A stretch of 34,018 nt of DNA from positions 1 to 34,018 of the forward strand of contig MNZK01000046.1 in NCBI GenBank assembly GCA_001873635.1, in the 5' to 3' direction. Of this stretch, positions 1 through 9,091 are shown in pieces. The translations under genes were made by a program, and so were the position numbers. Source of the stretch: Porphyromonadaceae bacterium CG2_30_38_12 (GTDB taxonomy: Bacteria; Bacteroidota; Bacteroidia; Bacteroidales; Paludibacteraceae). The notes under the pieces are model-generated. The model saw only the letters and a program-made list of their open reading frames with translations. It did not search any database and was not told the origin of the DNA. Position 1 is the stretch's first letter, and each line of letters starts with the position of its first letter.

Positions 1-1083
<1,083 letters not shown>

Positions 1084-1112
1084 ACGTAGTTTTTTTATTA
1101 ATACTTAAGTTG

Positions 1113-1143
1113 CAAAAGTACGGAATTCTTTCAATGTATTCAA
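1113..1143 (-). promoter_or_regulatory. Bacteroidota-type promoter for the nucleotidyltransferase-galE operon
   Basis: On the minus strand, TTG (1141-1143) is followed after 20 bases by TACTTTTG (1113-1120), matching the -33/-7 pattern TTG...TAnnTTTG of the primary sigma factor in Bacteroidota. The -7 box is about 30 bases upstream of the start codon at 1083. Confidence 0.6.
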
Positions 1144-1265
1144 GTTTTTAGCTGGTAAAATATAAAATCTTTTGTAATCTAAATCTAAATGTTTCTAATT
1201 TAGATAGTTTAGTGAATTGTTGAAAACTCATCTCTTTATGGTTAAAATATTTCGTTTCAAAATAC

Positions 1266-1273
1266 TACCTTTG
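1266..1273 (+). promoter_or_regulatory. Candidate -7 box for the DUF5715 gene
   Basis: TACCTTTG fits the Bacteroidota -7 pattern TAnnTTTG and lies 15 bases before the ATG at 1289. No good TTG at the usual distance upstream was seen, so only the -7 element is supported. Confidence 0.4.
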
Positions 1274-1288
1274 TGGATATTTTTTTAA

Positions 1289-2050
1289 ATGAAACAAATG
1301 CAATTTTTTAGAATAGAAACTTTGATAAAAATTGGCTTTTTTGTAATAGCTGTAATCGTTTTTTTTATCCTTTACACTTTTTTAAAAGAGCCTACTAAAT
1401 TAAATTCAAAAAAGTTTAAAACGAATAGTTATTTAGCAGGAAATCAAATTAATAATGCTACTGCTCCGATTGAACCAGCTGACATTGTTGACGATAAAAA
1501 CGATATTCACATGCTGCATGCGCAAGCCAATGGACTTAAAAAACCTTTTGCTACGAATGCTGAATTTGAAGACAGATACAAATCGTTGGTTTCAGATTTT
1601 AAATTAGTCGAAATTAAGGATTGTCGCCTCTATCACCTCAAGTCGTTAAAACACTCGCATCCTTACCTTATTCCAGAAGCAGTATATATGCTCAATGAGC
1701 TTGCCATCCGTTTTCAGCGTAAGTTGAAGGAAAAAGACTTAGGCAATTATTGCTTTTTTCTGACTTCGGTGTTGCGAACACAAGAAACACAGCAAAATTT
1801 GAGTAAGCGCAATGGTAATGCTGCCGAAATGAGTTCACACTTTTATGGAACTACGATGGATATCTCATACAAGCATTTTCTTAATTTGGACAACGATTCG
1901 ATAGTACCCAGTTGGGAAATTATTCAGGAATTAATGCATACCGTAGTAGAAATGCGCAAAGAATGTAAATTGCTTGCTGTGCGTGAGCGGAAGCAATCGT
2001 GTTTTCATATTACCGTAGTATGTGGTAAACCAAATACCAAAGAGAATTAA
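1289..2050 (+). CDS. DUF5715 family protein, M15-peptidase-like fold
   Basis: A 253-residue protein with one N-terminal membrane segment (about residues 11-31, IGFFVIAVIVFFILYTF) and a large domain expected outside the cytoplasmic membrane. The domain resembles Bacteroidota DUF5715 proteins and has landmarks of M15 (VanY-like) metallopeptidases: TSVLRTQETQ at about 159-168, corresponding to the SxYRSxxxQ region, then SSHFYGTTMD with His184 and Asp191 at the zinc-ligand spacing, and a late His240 in CFHITV. The Glu that normally sits three residues before the last His is a Ser here (237), so catalysis is uncertain. It may act on, or only bind, peptidoglycan peptides. It stands alone, with a candidate -7 box just upstream. 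Fold assignment is inference from motifs. Confidence 0.7.
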   Translation: MKQMQFFRIETLIKIGFFVIAVIVFFILYTFLKEPTKLNSKKFKTNSYLAGNQINNATAPIEPADIVDDKNDIHMLHAQANGLKKPFATNAEFEDRYKSLVSDFKLVEIKDCRLYHLKSLKHSHPYLIPEAVYMLNELAIRFQRKLKEKDLGNYCFFLTSVLRTQETQQNLSKRNGNAAEMSSHFYGTTMDISYKHFLNLDNDSIVPSWEIIQELMHTVVEMRKECKLLAVRERKQSCFHITVVCGKPNTKEN

Positions 2051-2380
2051 CGCTGTGATGTCACTACAGGTGCATGGTGCTTTAAGTTGCGAAACATACC
2101 TTGCTATCACAAGCTTCACAGCATAAGCGAAGTAGTACGGAGTGAATAAACTTACGTACGTTGATGCTAAGCACGTCCATTGAATTTGCCAAAATAGGCT
2201 TTACTGGTAAACCCCAATACCTATAGTATGCCGACATTGGTAGGGTGTTGAATGTGTGTTTTTAAATGCTCTGTGATACAAATAATGCTTGTTTTTATTT
2301 TCAAATGTTATATCTTTGCAAACGGTTATTTTTACATGTTCTTTGTAATATTAATGTCTCTTAAATTCTTTTAAAACATC
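2051..2380. other. Intergenic region before the NuoB-like gene
   Basis: This 330-base stretch holds no convincing coding frame in either direction. Its right part carries the promoter of the small-subunit gene (2289-2318). The left part includes a short palindromic run (ACGTACGT near 2154) and A/T-rich sequence, but no hairpin with a U-run that would make a clear terminator for the upstream gene. Confidence 0.5.
2289..2318 (+). promoter_or_regulatory. Bacteroidota-type promoter for the NuoB/small-subunit-like gene
   Basis: TTG at 2289-2291, a 19-base spacer and TATCTTTG at 2311-2318 give a near-ideal match to the Bacteroidota -33/-7 pattern. The ATG at 2381 is 62 bases downstream of the -7 box, leaving a leader of roughly 55 bases. 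The gene therefore has its own promoter, separate from that of the large Hyf-like operon at 11071-19654. Confidence 0.7.
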
Positions 2381-3136
2381 ATGCTTCATAATTTAAAAAT
2401 ATTATTCCACAACGGAAAGCAGTTTATTCCTGATCCAACTACGGTGCAAGTACCCGGAATTTTTCGTGGACGCCCTATCATTACCGCTGCCAAAGTTGAT
2501 GCTGATCGTTTGAAGGATTTTTGCCCAACAAATGCTATTGGTACCAATCCGGTTACCATCGATTTAGGAAAATGCACATTCTGTGGCGATTGCGCTAGGC
2601 GCTTTCCGGAAAAATTCCTATTTACAAAAGATTATAAAATTTCGTCAAACGAGCGTGATCGACTGATTATTAAGGAGGGTGAAGATAAGTTGGTTGAAGT
2701 AAACCCTGACACTGTGGGCAAAGAGATTCACAGTGTTTTTGGGCGGTCGCTCAAACTACGCCAAATATCTGCAGGAGGCGATAATAGCTGCGAGTGGGAG
2801 CTGGGAGCTGCCAATAATGTTCAGTTTGACATGAGCCGCTATGGTATCGACTTTGTTGCATCGCCACGCCATGCCGACGGTATCGTGATTACGGGACCTA
2901 TTACTGCGAATATGGCACGAGCACTGCAAATTTGTTACGACGCAACGCCCGAACCCAAAATCATTGTAATAGTGGGTACAGATGCCATTAGTGGAGGCAT
3001 TTTTGCCGACAGTCCTGCCATCGACCGTAGCTTTTTAGATAAATATCATGTGGACTTATATATTGCTGGCAATCCTGCACATCCACTCACCATTATCAAT
3101 GGCTTGTTGGACTTAACACGTAAAAAACGCCTATAG
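2381..3136 (+). CDS. Ferredoxin / NuoB-type small subunit of a hydrogenase-like (Ehr-type) complex, cluster ligands degenerate
   Basis: A 251-residue protein with two parts. Residues about 25-100 are a ferredoxin-like domain. Cys48 (FCPTNAI) together with Cys65, Cys68 and Cys71 (CTFCGDC) makes one complete [4Fe-4S] site, while the second site is gone (RFP replaces the usual CP). Residues about 120-246 align by eye with HycG/HyfI/NuoB small subunits: SLKLRQISAGGDNSCEWE, the very typical SPRHADGIVITGPIT, and PEPKIIVIVGTDAISGGIF. Of the four cysteines that bind the proximal cluster in the family, only Cys137 remains. The others are Asp134, Asp201 and Asn231. No hydrogenase large-subunit gene is adjacent; the matching membrane complex is about 8 kb away on the other strand. 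Assignment as its partner is inference from shared family and window. Confidence 0.8.
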   Translation: MLHNLKILFHNGKQFIPDPTTVQVPGIFRGRPIITAAKVDADRLKDFCPTNAIGTNPVTIDLGKCTFCGDCARRFPEKFLFTKDYKISSNERDRLIIKEGEDKLVEVNPDTVGKEIHSVFGRSLKLRQISAGGDNSCEWELGAANNVQFDMSRYGIDFVASPRHADGIVITGPITANMARALQICYDATPEPKIIVIVGTDAISGGIFADSPAIDRSFLDKYHVDLYIAGNPAHPLTIINGLLDLTRKKRL

Positions 3137-3188
3137 ATTGAGCTTTTAGCTGTTTTTTATCCATACGGCATCAATCTCATTCAAACTT

Positions 3189-3229
3189 AAAAGCCCTACT
3201 TTTTTAAAAACAAAGTAGCGGCTTTTTTT
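3189..3229 (+). terminator. Rho-independent terminator after the NuoB-like gene
   Basis: AAAAGCC (3189-3195) and CTACTTT pair with AAAGTAG (3212-3218) and GGCTTTT, with one bulged C, and the right arm ends in a run of seven T. It lies about 50 bases after the stop at 3136, so it should end that transcript before the metallophosphoesterase gene. Confidence 0.75.
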
Positions 3230-3292
3230 CTTCATAAACATTTATCAGTGCATGTTGTTTATAGGTGAGTTATAATTTTTAAAATACATAAA

Positions 3293-4411
3293 ATGAAGAT
3301 AATTTTCTTTCTGTTCGTTTTTTTGACTAATATTTTGATGGTTTTTTATGTGAGTTTACGAGGGTGGCAAGTTTTGCAGTCATTTCCTACACTTAAATTA
3401 GGCTATGTGAGTGCTCAGGTTTTCTTGTTTTTATTGCTCTTGTCGGTTTTTATATTTCGTGATGCTTACAGCGATGCGGTCGCCAAAGTGGTTTCGTTTA
3501 TTGCTTTTACCTACATGATTGTGCTAATTTATTGGCTTCTATCGTTTTTGTTAGTTGATGTCATACGAATTAGCAATTATTTTATTCATTTTTCACCTTC
3601 AGGTATGTCTGTGTTTCGCCTTTGGGCTTTGGGTATTAGCACCGTAGTTATTGTGATTGCCTTGGTGATAGGTAATTATAATTTTAATCATCCACGTACG
3701 GTACATCTTCAACTTAAAGTAGATAAAGTATTACCCAAAAAGCATGTACGCATTGTAGCTGCAAGCGATTTGCATTTGGGATTTTCTATTGATAAAAGCA
3801 TGTTTAAAAAATATGTTTCCCTTATCAATGAACACAAACCTGATTTAGTATTGCTTGCCGGCGATATTGCCGACAACGCTACTGCACCCATTGTAAGACA
3901 AAATATGGCTGAAGAATTTAAGCATATTCAAGCTCCTATGGGCTGTTATGCAATCAGCGGAAACCACGAATATTTTAGTGAAAATCCTTTTGCAATGCAA
4001 AAATACTTGACAGAAGCTGGTGTTACTTATTTGCGTGATTCAGTTACTTTGGTTGCAACTAGTTTTTATGTGGTAGGGCGCGACGATAAAATGAATCCAA
4101 ACAGAAAATCGTTGCAGCAGATAATGCAAAATATTGACAAATCAAAGCCGGTCATATTACTTGATCATCAGCCATTTAATTTAGATGAAGCCGCTCAGAA
4201 TGGTGTGGATTTACAATTGTCGGGTCATACACACAACGGACAGTTTTTTCCTGGCAATTTGTTTGTAAAACGCATGTATGAATTAGCTCATGGTTATCTG
4301 AAAAAAGGGAAAACGCATTATTATGTATCGTCTGGCTTGGGATTGTGGGGTCCTCAATATCGAATTGGAACGCAATCGGAATTAGTGGTCATCGACTTAA
4401 TTTCTAACTAA
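3293..4411 (+). CDS. Membrane-anchored metallophosphoesterase (YkuE/YaeI-like)
   Basis: A 372-residue protein. The first ~130 residues contain about four membrane helices (for example MKIIFFLFVFLTNILMVFY at the start). The rest is a calcineurin-like phosphoesterase domain with the full metal-ligand set in order: ASDLHLG (DxH), AGDIAD (GD), SGNHEYF (GNHE), LDHQPF and SGHTHNGQ (GHxH). Such enzymes hydrolyse phosphoesters using two metal ions. Family members with this membrane layout include UDP-diacylglucosamine-type hydrolases and YkuE-like enzymes, and the substrate here is not clear. The gene is isolated by a terminator upstream and faces cls downstream. No catalytic residue appears to be missing. 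Confidence 0.9.
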   Translation: MKIIFFLFVFLTNILMVFYVSLRGWQVLQSFPTLKLGYVSAQVFLFLLLLSVFIFRDAYSDAVAKVVSFIAFTYMIVLIYWLLSFLLVDVIRISNYFIHFSPSGMSVFRLWALGISTVVIVIALVIGNYNFNHPRTVHLQLKVDKVLPKKHVRIVAASDLHLGFSIDKSMFKKYVSLINEHKPDLVLLAGDIADNATAPIVRQNMAEEFKHIQAPMGCYAISGNHEYFSENPFAMQKYLTEAGVTYLRDSVTLVATSFYVVGRDDKMNPNRKSLQQIMQNIDKSKPVILLDHQPFNLDEAAQNGVDLQLSGHTHNGQFFPGNLFVKRMYELAHGYLKKGKTHYYVSSGLGLWGPQYRIGTQSELVVIDLISN

Positions 4412-4499
4412 ACGACTTAATCGGTTCGACAACGAATTAGGCGGGTAATATAAATTAGTTTAAAGTAGTTAGCTTTGGCAGGTCTATTCTGAAATTTTG

Positions 4500-5918
4500 T
4501 TAAACTAAAGGACTAAATAATCTGGCAAAAGATTCTTTCAATTTTAGGAAGCGTTTACGATTGTTCCATGTTTCTAATGTTATTTCTTCCGAATTTATAA
4601 TATCGCGGTTGAAAAGTTTTTTAAGTTCCAAAGCTGTTTGAGTATCATATATAAAGGCGTTGGCCTCAAAGTTTTGATTAAAGCTACGCTCGTCTAAGTT
4701 TGCCGAGCCTACCACCGAAATATAATCGTCAATGACAATGGCTTTGCTGTGTAAAAAGCCTTTTTTGTAACGATATACGCGTATGCCTGCCTCTAAAACT
4801 TGCCCCAAGTAGCTCGATGTGCATAAGTCCGAAAGGCGCGAGTCAGAGCGTGTGGGTATCATTAGTCGAATATCGACACCGCTCATCGATGCCAACTGTA
4901 CACAGCTGTTTATCAAATCGTTGGGAATGAAATAGGGCGTGTGTATAAAGACATATTGTTTGGCAGCCATGATGGCAGCTGCTACGCCTTGCATAATGTT
5001 TTCCCAATCGGTATCGGGCCCGCTACTCACTATTTGCACAAAATTATCGTTGTGTTTTTCAGGTTCTGGGAAATACTTTCTGTCTGTAATTATTTTTCGT
5101 TCCACAAAATACCAATCGTTCAAAAATAATTGTTGCAAACCGTGAACCACTGCACCTTCGAAGCGCACAAAAGTATCACGCCACATTCCGAGCGAATTTC
5201 CAAAAATATACCTGTCAGCAACATTTAGCCCACCCGTAAAACCTACATTACCATCTACTATGAGCAGCTTTCGGTGATTTCGGTAATTAATTTTGCTTCG
5301 TCCAAAACGCAGTCTAAAAGGTAAAAAAGGGCGGATATAAACACCAGCTTCGCGCAAAGTGCGCAAGTAAAGTCGGGAAAGAAAAAAACTACCCCAATAG
5401 TCGTAAATCATCCTTACACGCACTCCCTGCTTAGCTTTACGGATGAGTAGCACACGTAACCGGTTGGAGATTTTGTCATTCCCGAAAATAAAAAATTCGA
5501 TATGAATATGATTTTTTGCATTTCGAATGGCTTCAAACATGGCATTGAAAGTGCTTTTACCATCGTGTAAAATGTCAATTTTATTGTTCATGTATAGCTT
5601 TGCTTCACTATTTTTATAGAGTAGCTCTACTAAATTTTGAAAGTTGGAACTTATTCCTTCACGTAGGTTTGAGCTTTCGATGAGGATAGATGGGGGAAAT
5701 TGAGCATGAAAACTCTTTTGTTCAATAATTTTTTGTTTACGCAAATTTTGTCCAAATACAAGATATAATCCTAACCCGATTAGGGGTAAAAACAATAAAA
5801 CCAAGACCCATGCCAATGATTTTGCAGGGTTTCTGTTTTCGAGTAGTAGCACCGAAATGGTGGATACTAAAGTGTAAACATAAAGCACAATGATGGTGAT
5901 GGTAAGTATGCTTTGCAT
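4500..5918 (-). CDS. cls: Cardiolipin synthase
   Basis: A 472-residue membrane protein of the phospholipase D superfamily that makes cardiolipin by joining phosphatidylglycerols. Two N-terminal membrane helices flank ENRNPAKSLAW, the typical PLDc_N region (residues ~1-60). Two HKD motifs follow, HRKLLIVDGNVGFTGG in the first half and HSKAIVIDD in the second, each with H-x-K-x4-D intact, so both active-site halves are present. Length fits bacterial Cls. Its ATG follows the ribD stop codon with no gap (TAA then ATG), so it is probably translated from the same mRNA as ribD. It converges with the metallophosphoesterase gene. Confidence 0.93.
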   Translation of the reverse strand: MQSILTITIIVLYVYTLVSTISVLLLENRNPAKSLAWVLVLLFLPLIGLGLYLVFGQNLRKQKIIEQKSFHAQFPPSILIESSNLREGISSNFQNLVELLYKNSEAKLYMNNKIDILHDGKSTFNAMFEAIRNAKNHIHIEFFIFGNDKISNRLRVLLIRKAKQGVRVRMIYDYWGSFFLSRLYLRTLREAGVYIRPFLPFRLRFGRSKINYRNHRKLLIVDGNVGFTGGLNVADRYIFGNSLGMWRDTFVRFEGAVVHGLQQLFLNDWYFVERKIITDRKYFPEPEKHNDNFVQIVSSGPDTDWENIMQGVAAAIMAAKQYVFIHTPYFIPNDLINSCVQLASMSGVDIRLMIPTRSDSRLSDLCTSSYLGQVLEAGIRVYRYKKGFLHSKAIVIDDYISVVGSANLDERSFNQNFEANAFIYDTQTALELKKLFNRDIINSEEITLETWNNRKRFLKLKESFARLFSPLV

Positions 5919-6977
5919 TTAGGTAGGGCTTTTAAAATGCTTGTTCGTATAATTCAGAATGCTATGGTTGTCAATTTTAAGCAATTCGTCGGGAGCAAGG
6001 CTTAAAGTTGGAGCTGCTACACCTTCGTGAATTTGCTGGTTGGATACTTCTACGTGTGCTTCATCCCACAAGCCAGCATTGATAAAACTTTGTAAAAGTT
6101 TACTGCCGCCCTCTACCAACACAGCGTTTATTTGAAGCTCAAAGAGTGCTTTCAGGATATTTTGCAAGAGCTTATCATCAAATTGTATGCTTACAAACAG
6201 TAAATTTTCTCTTGATTTTGTTTCTTTTTCGGTAAATACAATGGTTTTAACCAATCCATTCATCACTTGGTAATCAAAAGGAATGCGTCCTCGTCTGTCC
6301 AAAATTATACGTATAGGGTTGCGCCCTGACCAAAAACGGACTGTAAGCGAAGGGTTGTCCAGCAATACTGTGTTTGTAGCAACCATAATAGCTTGGTTTT
6401 CCGAACGCATTTTGTGTGTGAGCTGCCTTGTAATTTCGTTCGATATTTGAAGTGCCTGTTCCGTATTGTTTTGCCGGTGTGTGTCGATAAATCCATCGTA
6501 GGTTTGCGCCCACTTTAACAAGATGAAAGGACGTTTTTGGTTTTGAAAAATAAAAAAACGTTTGTTAAGTTCGTAGCATTCCTTTTCGAGTACGCCTACT
6601 ACAACTTCGATGCCAGCCTCTTGCATGATTTTTACGCCTCTGCCCGAAACTTTCGGATTGGGGTCTAAGGTGCCTATCACCACGCGTGGAATTTTCATTT
6701 GCACAATCAAATCTGCACAGGGTGGCGTTTTGCCGTAGTGCGAGCAGGGCTCTAAACTAACATAGAGGGTGGCTTGTTGCAATAATTCCTTTTCGGTGAC
6801 AGCATGAATTGCGTTTGGCTCGGCATGTGCTTGACCGTATCGCTCGTGATAACCTTCACCAATAATTTGGTCGTTCACCACAATGACAGCACCTACCAGT
6901 GGGTTTGGCGCCACATGACTGGCTCCTAACTGCGCAAGTTGCAAGCAACGGTGCATATATTTTTCGTTCGTGTTCAT
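5919..6977 (-). CDS. ribD: Bifunctional riboflavin deaminase/reductase RibD
   Basis: Catalyses two steps of riboflavin synthesis in the cytoplasm: deamination of the diaminopyrimidine product of GTP cyclohydrolase II, then NADPH-dependent reduction of its ribose. The N-terminal deaminase domain has the zinc motif HAEPNAI and PCSHYGKTPPCADLI. The C-terminal reductase domain begins near LLKWAQTYDGFID and contains VEGGSKLLQSF. I place the start at the ATG at 6977 (MNTNEKYMHRCLQLA, 352 residues): a longer frame to 7013 would overlap prmC and add residues not seen in the family. Divergent from prmC with a 30-base gap. No other rib genes are nearby. Confidence 0.93.
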   Translation of the reverse strand: MNTNEKYMHRCLQLAQLGASHVAPNPLVGAVIVVNDQIIGEGYHERYGQAHAEPNAIHAVTEKELLQQATLYVSLEPCSHYGKTPPCADLIVQMKIPRVVIGTLDPNPKVSGRGVKIMQEAGIEVVVGVLEKECYELNKRFFIFQNQKRPFILLKWAQTYDGFIDTHRQNNTEQALQISNEITRQLTHKMRSENQAIMVATNTVLLDNPSLTVRFWSGRNPIRIILDRRGRIPFDYQVMNGLVKTIVFTEKETKSRENLLFVSIQFDDKLLQNILKALFELQINAVLVEGGSKLLQSFINAGLWDEAHVEVSNQQIHEGVAAPTLSLAPDELLKIDNHSILNYTNKHFKSPT

Positions 6978-6995
6978 TTTAATTACAAATAGCGT

Positions 6996-7003
6996 TATCT
7001 TTG
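6996..7003 (+). promoter_or_regulatory. -7 box for prmC, almost touching the start codon
   Basis: TATCTTTG matches the Bacteroidota -7 element. TTC at 6973-6975 sits 20 bases upstream as a weak -33 element. The ATG of prmC starts only four bases after the box, so transcription would begin at or next to the start codon and the mRNA would be leaderless or nearly so. Confidence 0.5.
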
Positions 7004-7007
7004 CATC

Positions 7008-7847
7008 ATGCAACAGAATTTTGAAAATATTCGAACAGCACTTAGAGGCTATTGTCCTGAAAATGAAATTAATAGTATTGCTAAATTAGTACTTATGGAG
7101 GTTTCTGGATATACTTTCACCGAACTAATTTTAAACAAAAATACTATTTTTTCTGCAATTCAGCAGGAAAAAGTAAAATATTTTGTTGATAAACTTACCA
7201 AGAGGGAGCCTATTCAATATGTTTTGGGGCGTACGGAATTTTATGGCTTGCAGTTTCAAGTAAATCCTTCGGTTCTTATTCCACGCCCCGAAACAGAGGA
7301 GTTGGTGGATTGGGTGCGGATTAGTTTTAGCACACAACAAGCTTTGCGACTGTTAGATATTGGCACTGGAAGCGGTTGTATTGCTATTTCGCTAAAATCA
7401 ATTTTTGCGAAAAGTGAAGTTACTGCTTACGATATTTCGGATGCGGCACTCGAAACTGCCCGTCAAAATGCCAAGATTAATGACTGTGAAATTGATTTTC
7501 GACAAGTGGATATTCTATATCCGCCATTTTGGGATACCAAATGGGATAGTATTGTGAGCAATCCACCCTACATTCCCAAAACAGAGCAATCGGAGCTTTC
7601 AGCTCATGTGCTCGATTTTGAACCACACACAGCCTTGTTTGTTCCTGATAGCCAACCTCTAATTTTTTATGAAGCGATTGCCGGTTTTGCCTTACAGCAC
7701 CTGAATTCCGGAGGTATGTTATTTTTGGAAATACATCGCGATTTCGGACATCAAATTGTTCAGCTTTTAGAAAAATCAGGATTCAAAGAGGTTATTCTTC
7801 GGAAAGATTTATCAGGAAATGATAGAATGGTGCGGGCAAGGGTTTAA
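7008..7847 (+). CDS. prmC: Peptide chain release factor N5-glutamine methyltransferase
   Basis: A 279-residue SAM-dependent methyltransferase that modifies the GGQ glutamine of release factors in the cytoplasm. The N-terminal helical domain (residues ~1-85) includes REPIQYVLGRTEFYGLQF, very typical of PrmC, then VLIPRPETEELVDW, the SAM loop LLDIGTGSGCIAIS and the catalytic VSNPPYIP. Length is normal. The gene is alone, divergent from ribD and convergent with the FAD oxidoreductase at 7888, and prfA is not nearby. The start is fixed by family length, although the promoter leaves almost no leader. Confidence 0.94.
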   Translation: MQQNFENIRTALRGYCPENEINSIAKLVLMEVSGYTFTELILNKNTIFSAIQQEKVKYFVDKLTKREPIQYVLGRTEFYGLQFQVNPSVLIPRPETEELVDWVRISFSTQQALRLLDIGTGSGCIAISLKSIFAKSEVTAYDISDAALETARQNAKINDCEIDFRQVDILYPPFWDTKWDSIVSNPPYIPKTEQSELSAHVLDFEPHTALFVPDSQPLIFYEAIAGFALQHLNSGGMLFLEIHRDFGHQIVQLLEKSGFKEVILRKDLSGNDRMVRARV

Positions 7848-7887
7848 TGAAATTACCTATAAAAAAACGAAATCGAAATTATTCAAT

Positions 7888-9054
7888 TTACATATTGGGT
7901 AATCTTGGAAATTTTCCCACTTTGGTCATTCTGGCATATTTACCCCAGGCTTGTTTCAGCCAATGCCCAACGACAGGCATCGGAATTAGAATTTCCCGCT
8001 TTCTATCGCGATAAACAAAAGCAGCTCCATCGCCCATATCCATGACGCAAAGAATATTCAAATGTGCTTGATATCCTTTTCGTTTATCGCTGCCATTTTC
8101 TATTTGTATAATGTTGTATGCCGCATTTCGTCCCATCACTTCGGCAATATGTCCTTGCTTGGCTTTCCACTCGGGTCCCTCGTATGCTGCGGCATCGCCA
8201 ATGGCAAACACGTTTGGAAACTCTTCAACCTGATTATAATCGTTTATTTTTACAAAACCTGCGTCCGAAAGAGGTAAATCAGAATTTTTAAGCAAGGGCG
8301 AACCTGCTCCAGCAGCTATAAACATAGTCAAATCTGATTCTAATTTGCTGTTATCTTCGAAAATAATTCCATCTTCCACAAATTCGGTAATTTTTTTACC
8401 ATAATGACTTTTTATGTTTTGCGATGCAAACATCTTGGACATCGCTTTCAGGGCATTTTTACCCATACGAGCGCCAGGTTCAGTCATGGGTGCAAACATA
8501 GTGAGTTGAAAGTTCTTACGAATGCCTTTTTTCTTCAGATAATGGTTGATATTGAACATTAACTCGAAAGCAGGACCGCCACGTACAGCCGATTTGTCCT
8601 TCGGATTACCACCAAAACCGATGGCAATTTTACCGTTTCCTTTCGTTACCAGATCATCTAATTTTTCGCGAAATTGCTTTGTTTGTAGTGGTTGTCCGCA
8701 TATAGTAGAAGTATGTTCCACGCCCTTTGGTTGCATTTTTCCGCTACCAAAAGCCACTATTAAATAATTGTAAGATAGCAATTGCTTTTCGAATGTTACC
8801 GTATTTTCCGCAGCATTTATTCGTATTACTTTGTCAATAATCAGTTTAAAACCGTGTTTTATTTGAATGTCAGCTAATTTAATCTGCGCATTTTCGTATG
8901 TCAATTCGTGAACAGGTATCCAAATTGAGATGGGATAAACGAATAAAAAATCACGGTCGGACACCAATGTTACGTCAAAATTTTTACTCTTTTGCAATTC
9001 AATAGCTGTTTGCACTCCAGCAAATCCACCACCTAAGATGAGTACTTTTTTCAT
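7888..9054 (-). CDS. NAD(P)/FAD-dependent oxidoreductase, sulfide:quinone oxidoreductase-like
   Basis: A 388-residue flavoprotein with the dinucleotide-binding start VLILGGGFAGVQTAIEL, a second motif region NVFAIGDAAA (~281-290) that contacts FAD, and a C-terminal segment rich in Trp and basic residues that could sit on the membrane. This is the layout of sulfide:quinone oxidoreductases and type II NADH dehydrogenases. It has only two cysteines, Cys119 and Cys336. In the region that usually carries a catalytic Cys in SQR (before GGPAFE, ~157-164) there is an Arg, so classical sulfide oxidation is doubtful. It is the last gene of a group with a thioredoxin and a DUF1847 protein (gaps of 37 and 11 bases), which suggests thiol or sulfur chemistry. 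Substrate unknown. Confidence 0.8.
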   Translation of the reverse strand: MKKVLILGGGFAGVQTAIELQKSKNFDVTLVSDRDFLFVYPISIWIPVHELTYENAQIKLADIQIKHGFKLIIDKVIRINAAENTVTFEKQLLSYNYLIVAFGSGKMQPKGVEHTSTICGQPLQTKQFREKLDDLVTKGNGKIAIGFGGNPKDKSAVRGGPAFELMFNINHYLKKKGIRKNFQLTMFAPMTEPGARMGKNALKAMSKMFASQNIKSHYGKKITEFVEDGIIFEDNSKLESDLTMFIAAGAGSPLLKNSDLPLSDAGFVKINDYNQVEEFPNVFAIGDAAAYEGPEWKAKQGHIAEVMGRNAAYNIIQIENGSDKRKGYQAHLNILCVMDMGDGAAFVYRDRKREILIPMPVVGHWLKQAWGKYARMTKVGKFPRLPNM

Positions 9055-9091
9055 AAAATGAATGGTAAATGGTAAATGAATAAATTGTAAA

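Noticed and set aside
2140-2170. Short palindrome (ACGTACGT) in the 2051-2380 gap as a binding site
   Set aside because: Eight bases, no second copy and no clear relation to the promoter at 2289-2318.
6978-7013. Upstream extension of ribD to an ATG at 7013
   Set aside because: It would overlap prmC and its promoter, and the extra 12 residues have no counterpart in RibD proteins. The ATG at 6977 fits the family.
5919-7013. Antisense and shifted frames inside long genes, for example 6274-6513
   Set aside because: They lie within well-identified genes, show no family resemblance and have low-complexity or basic composition expected of wrong frames.
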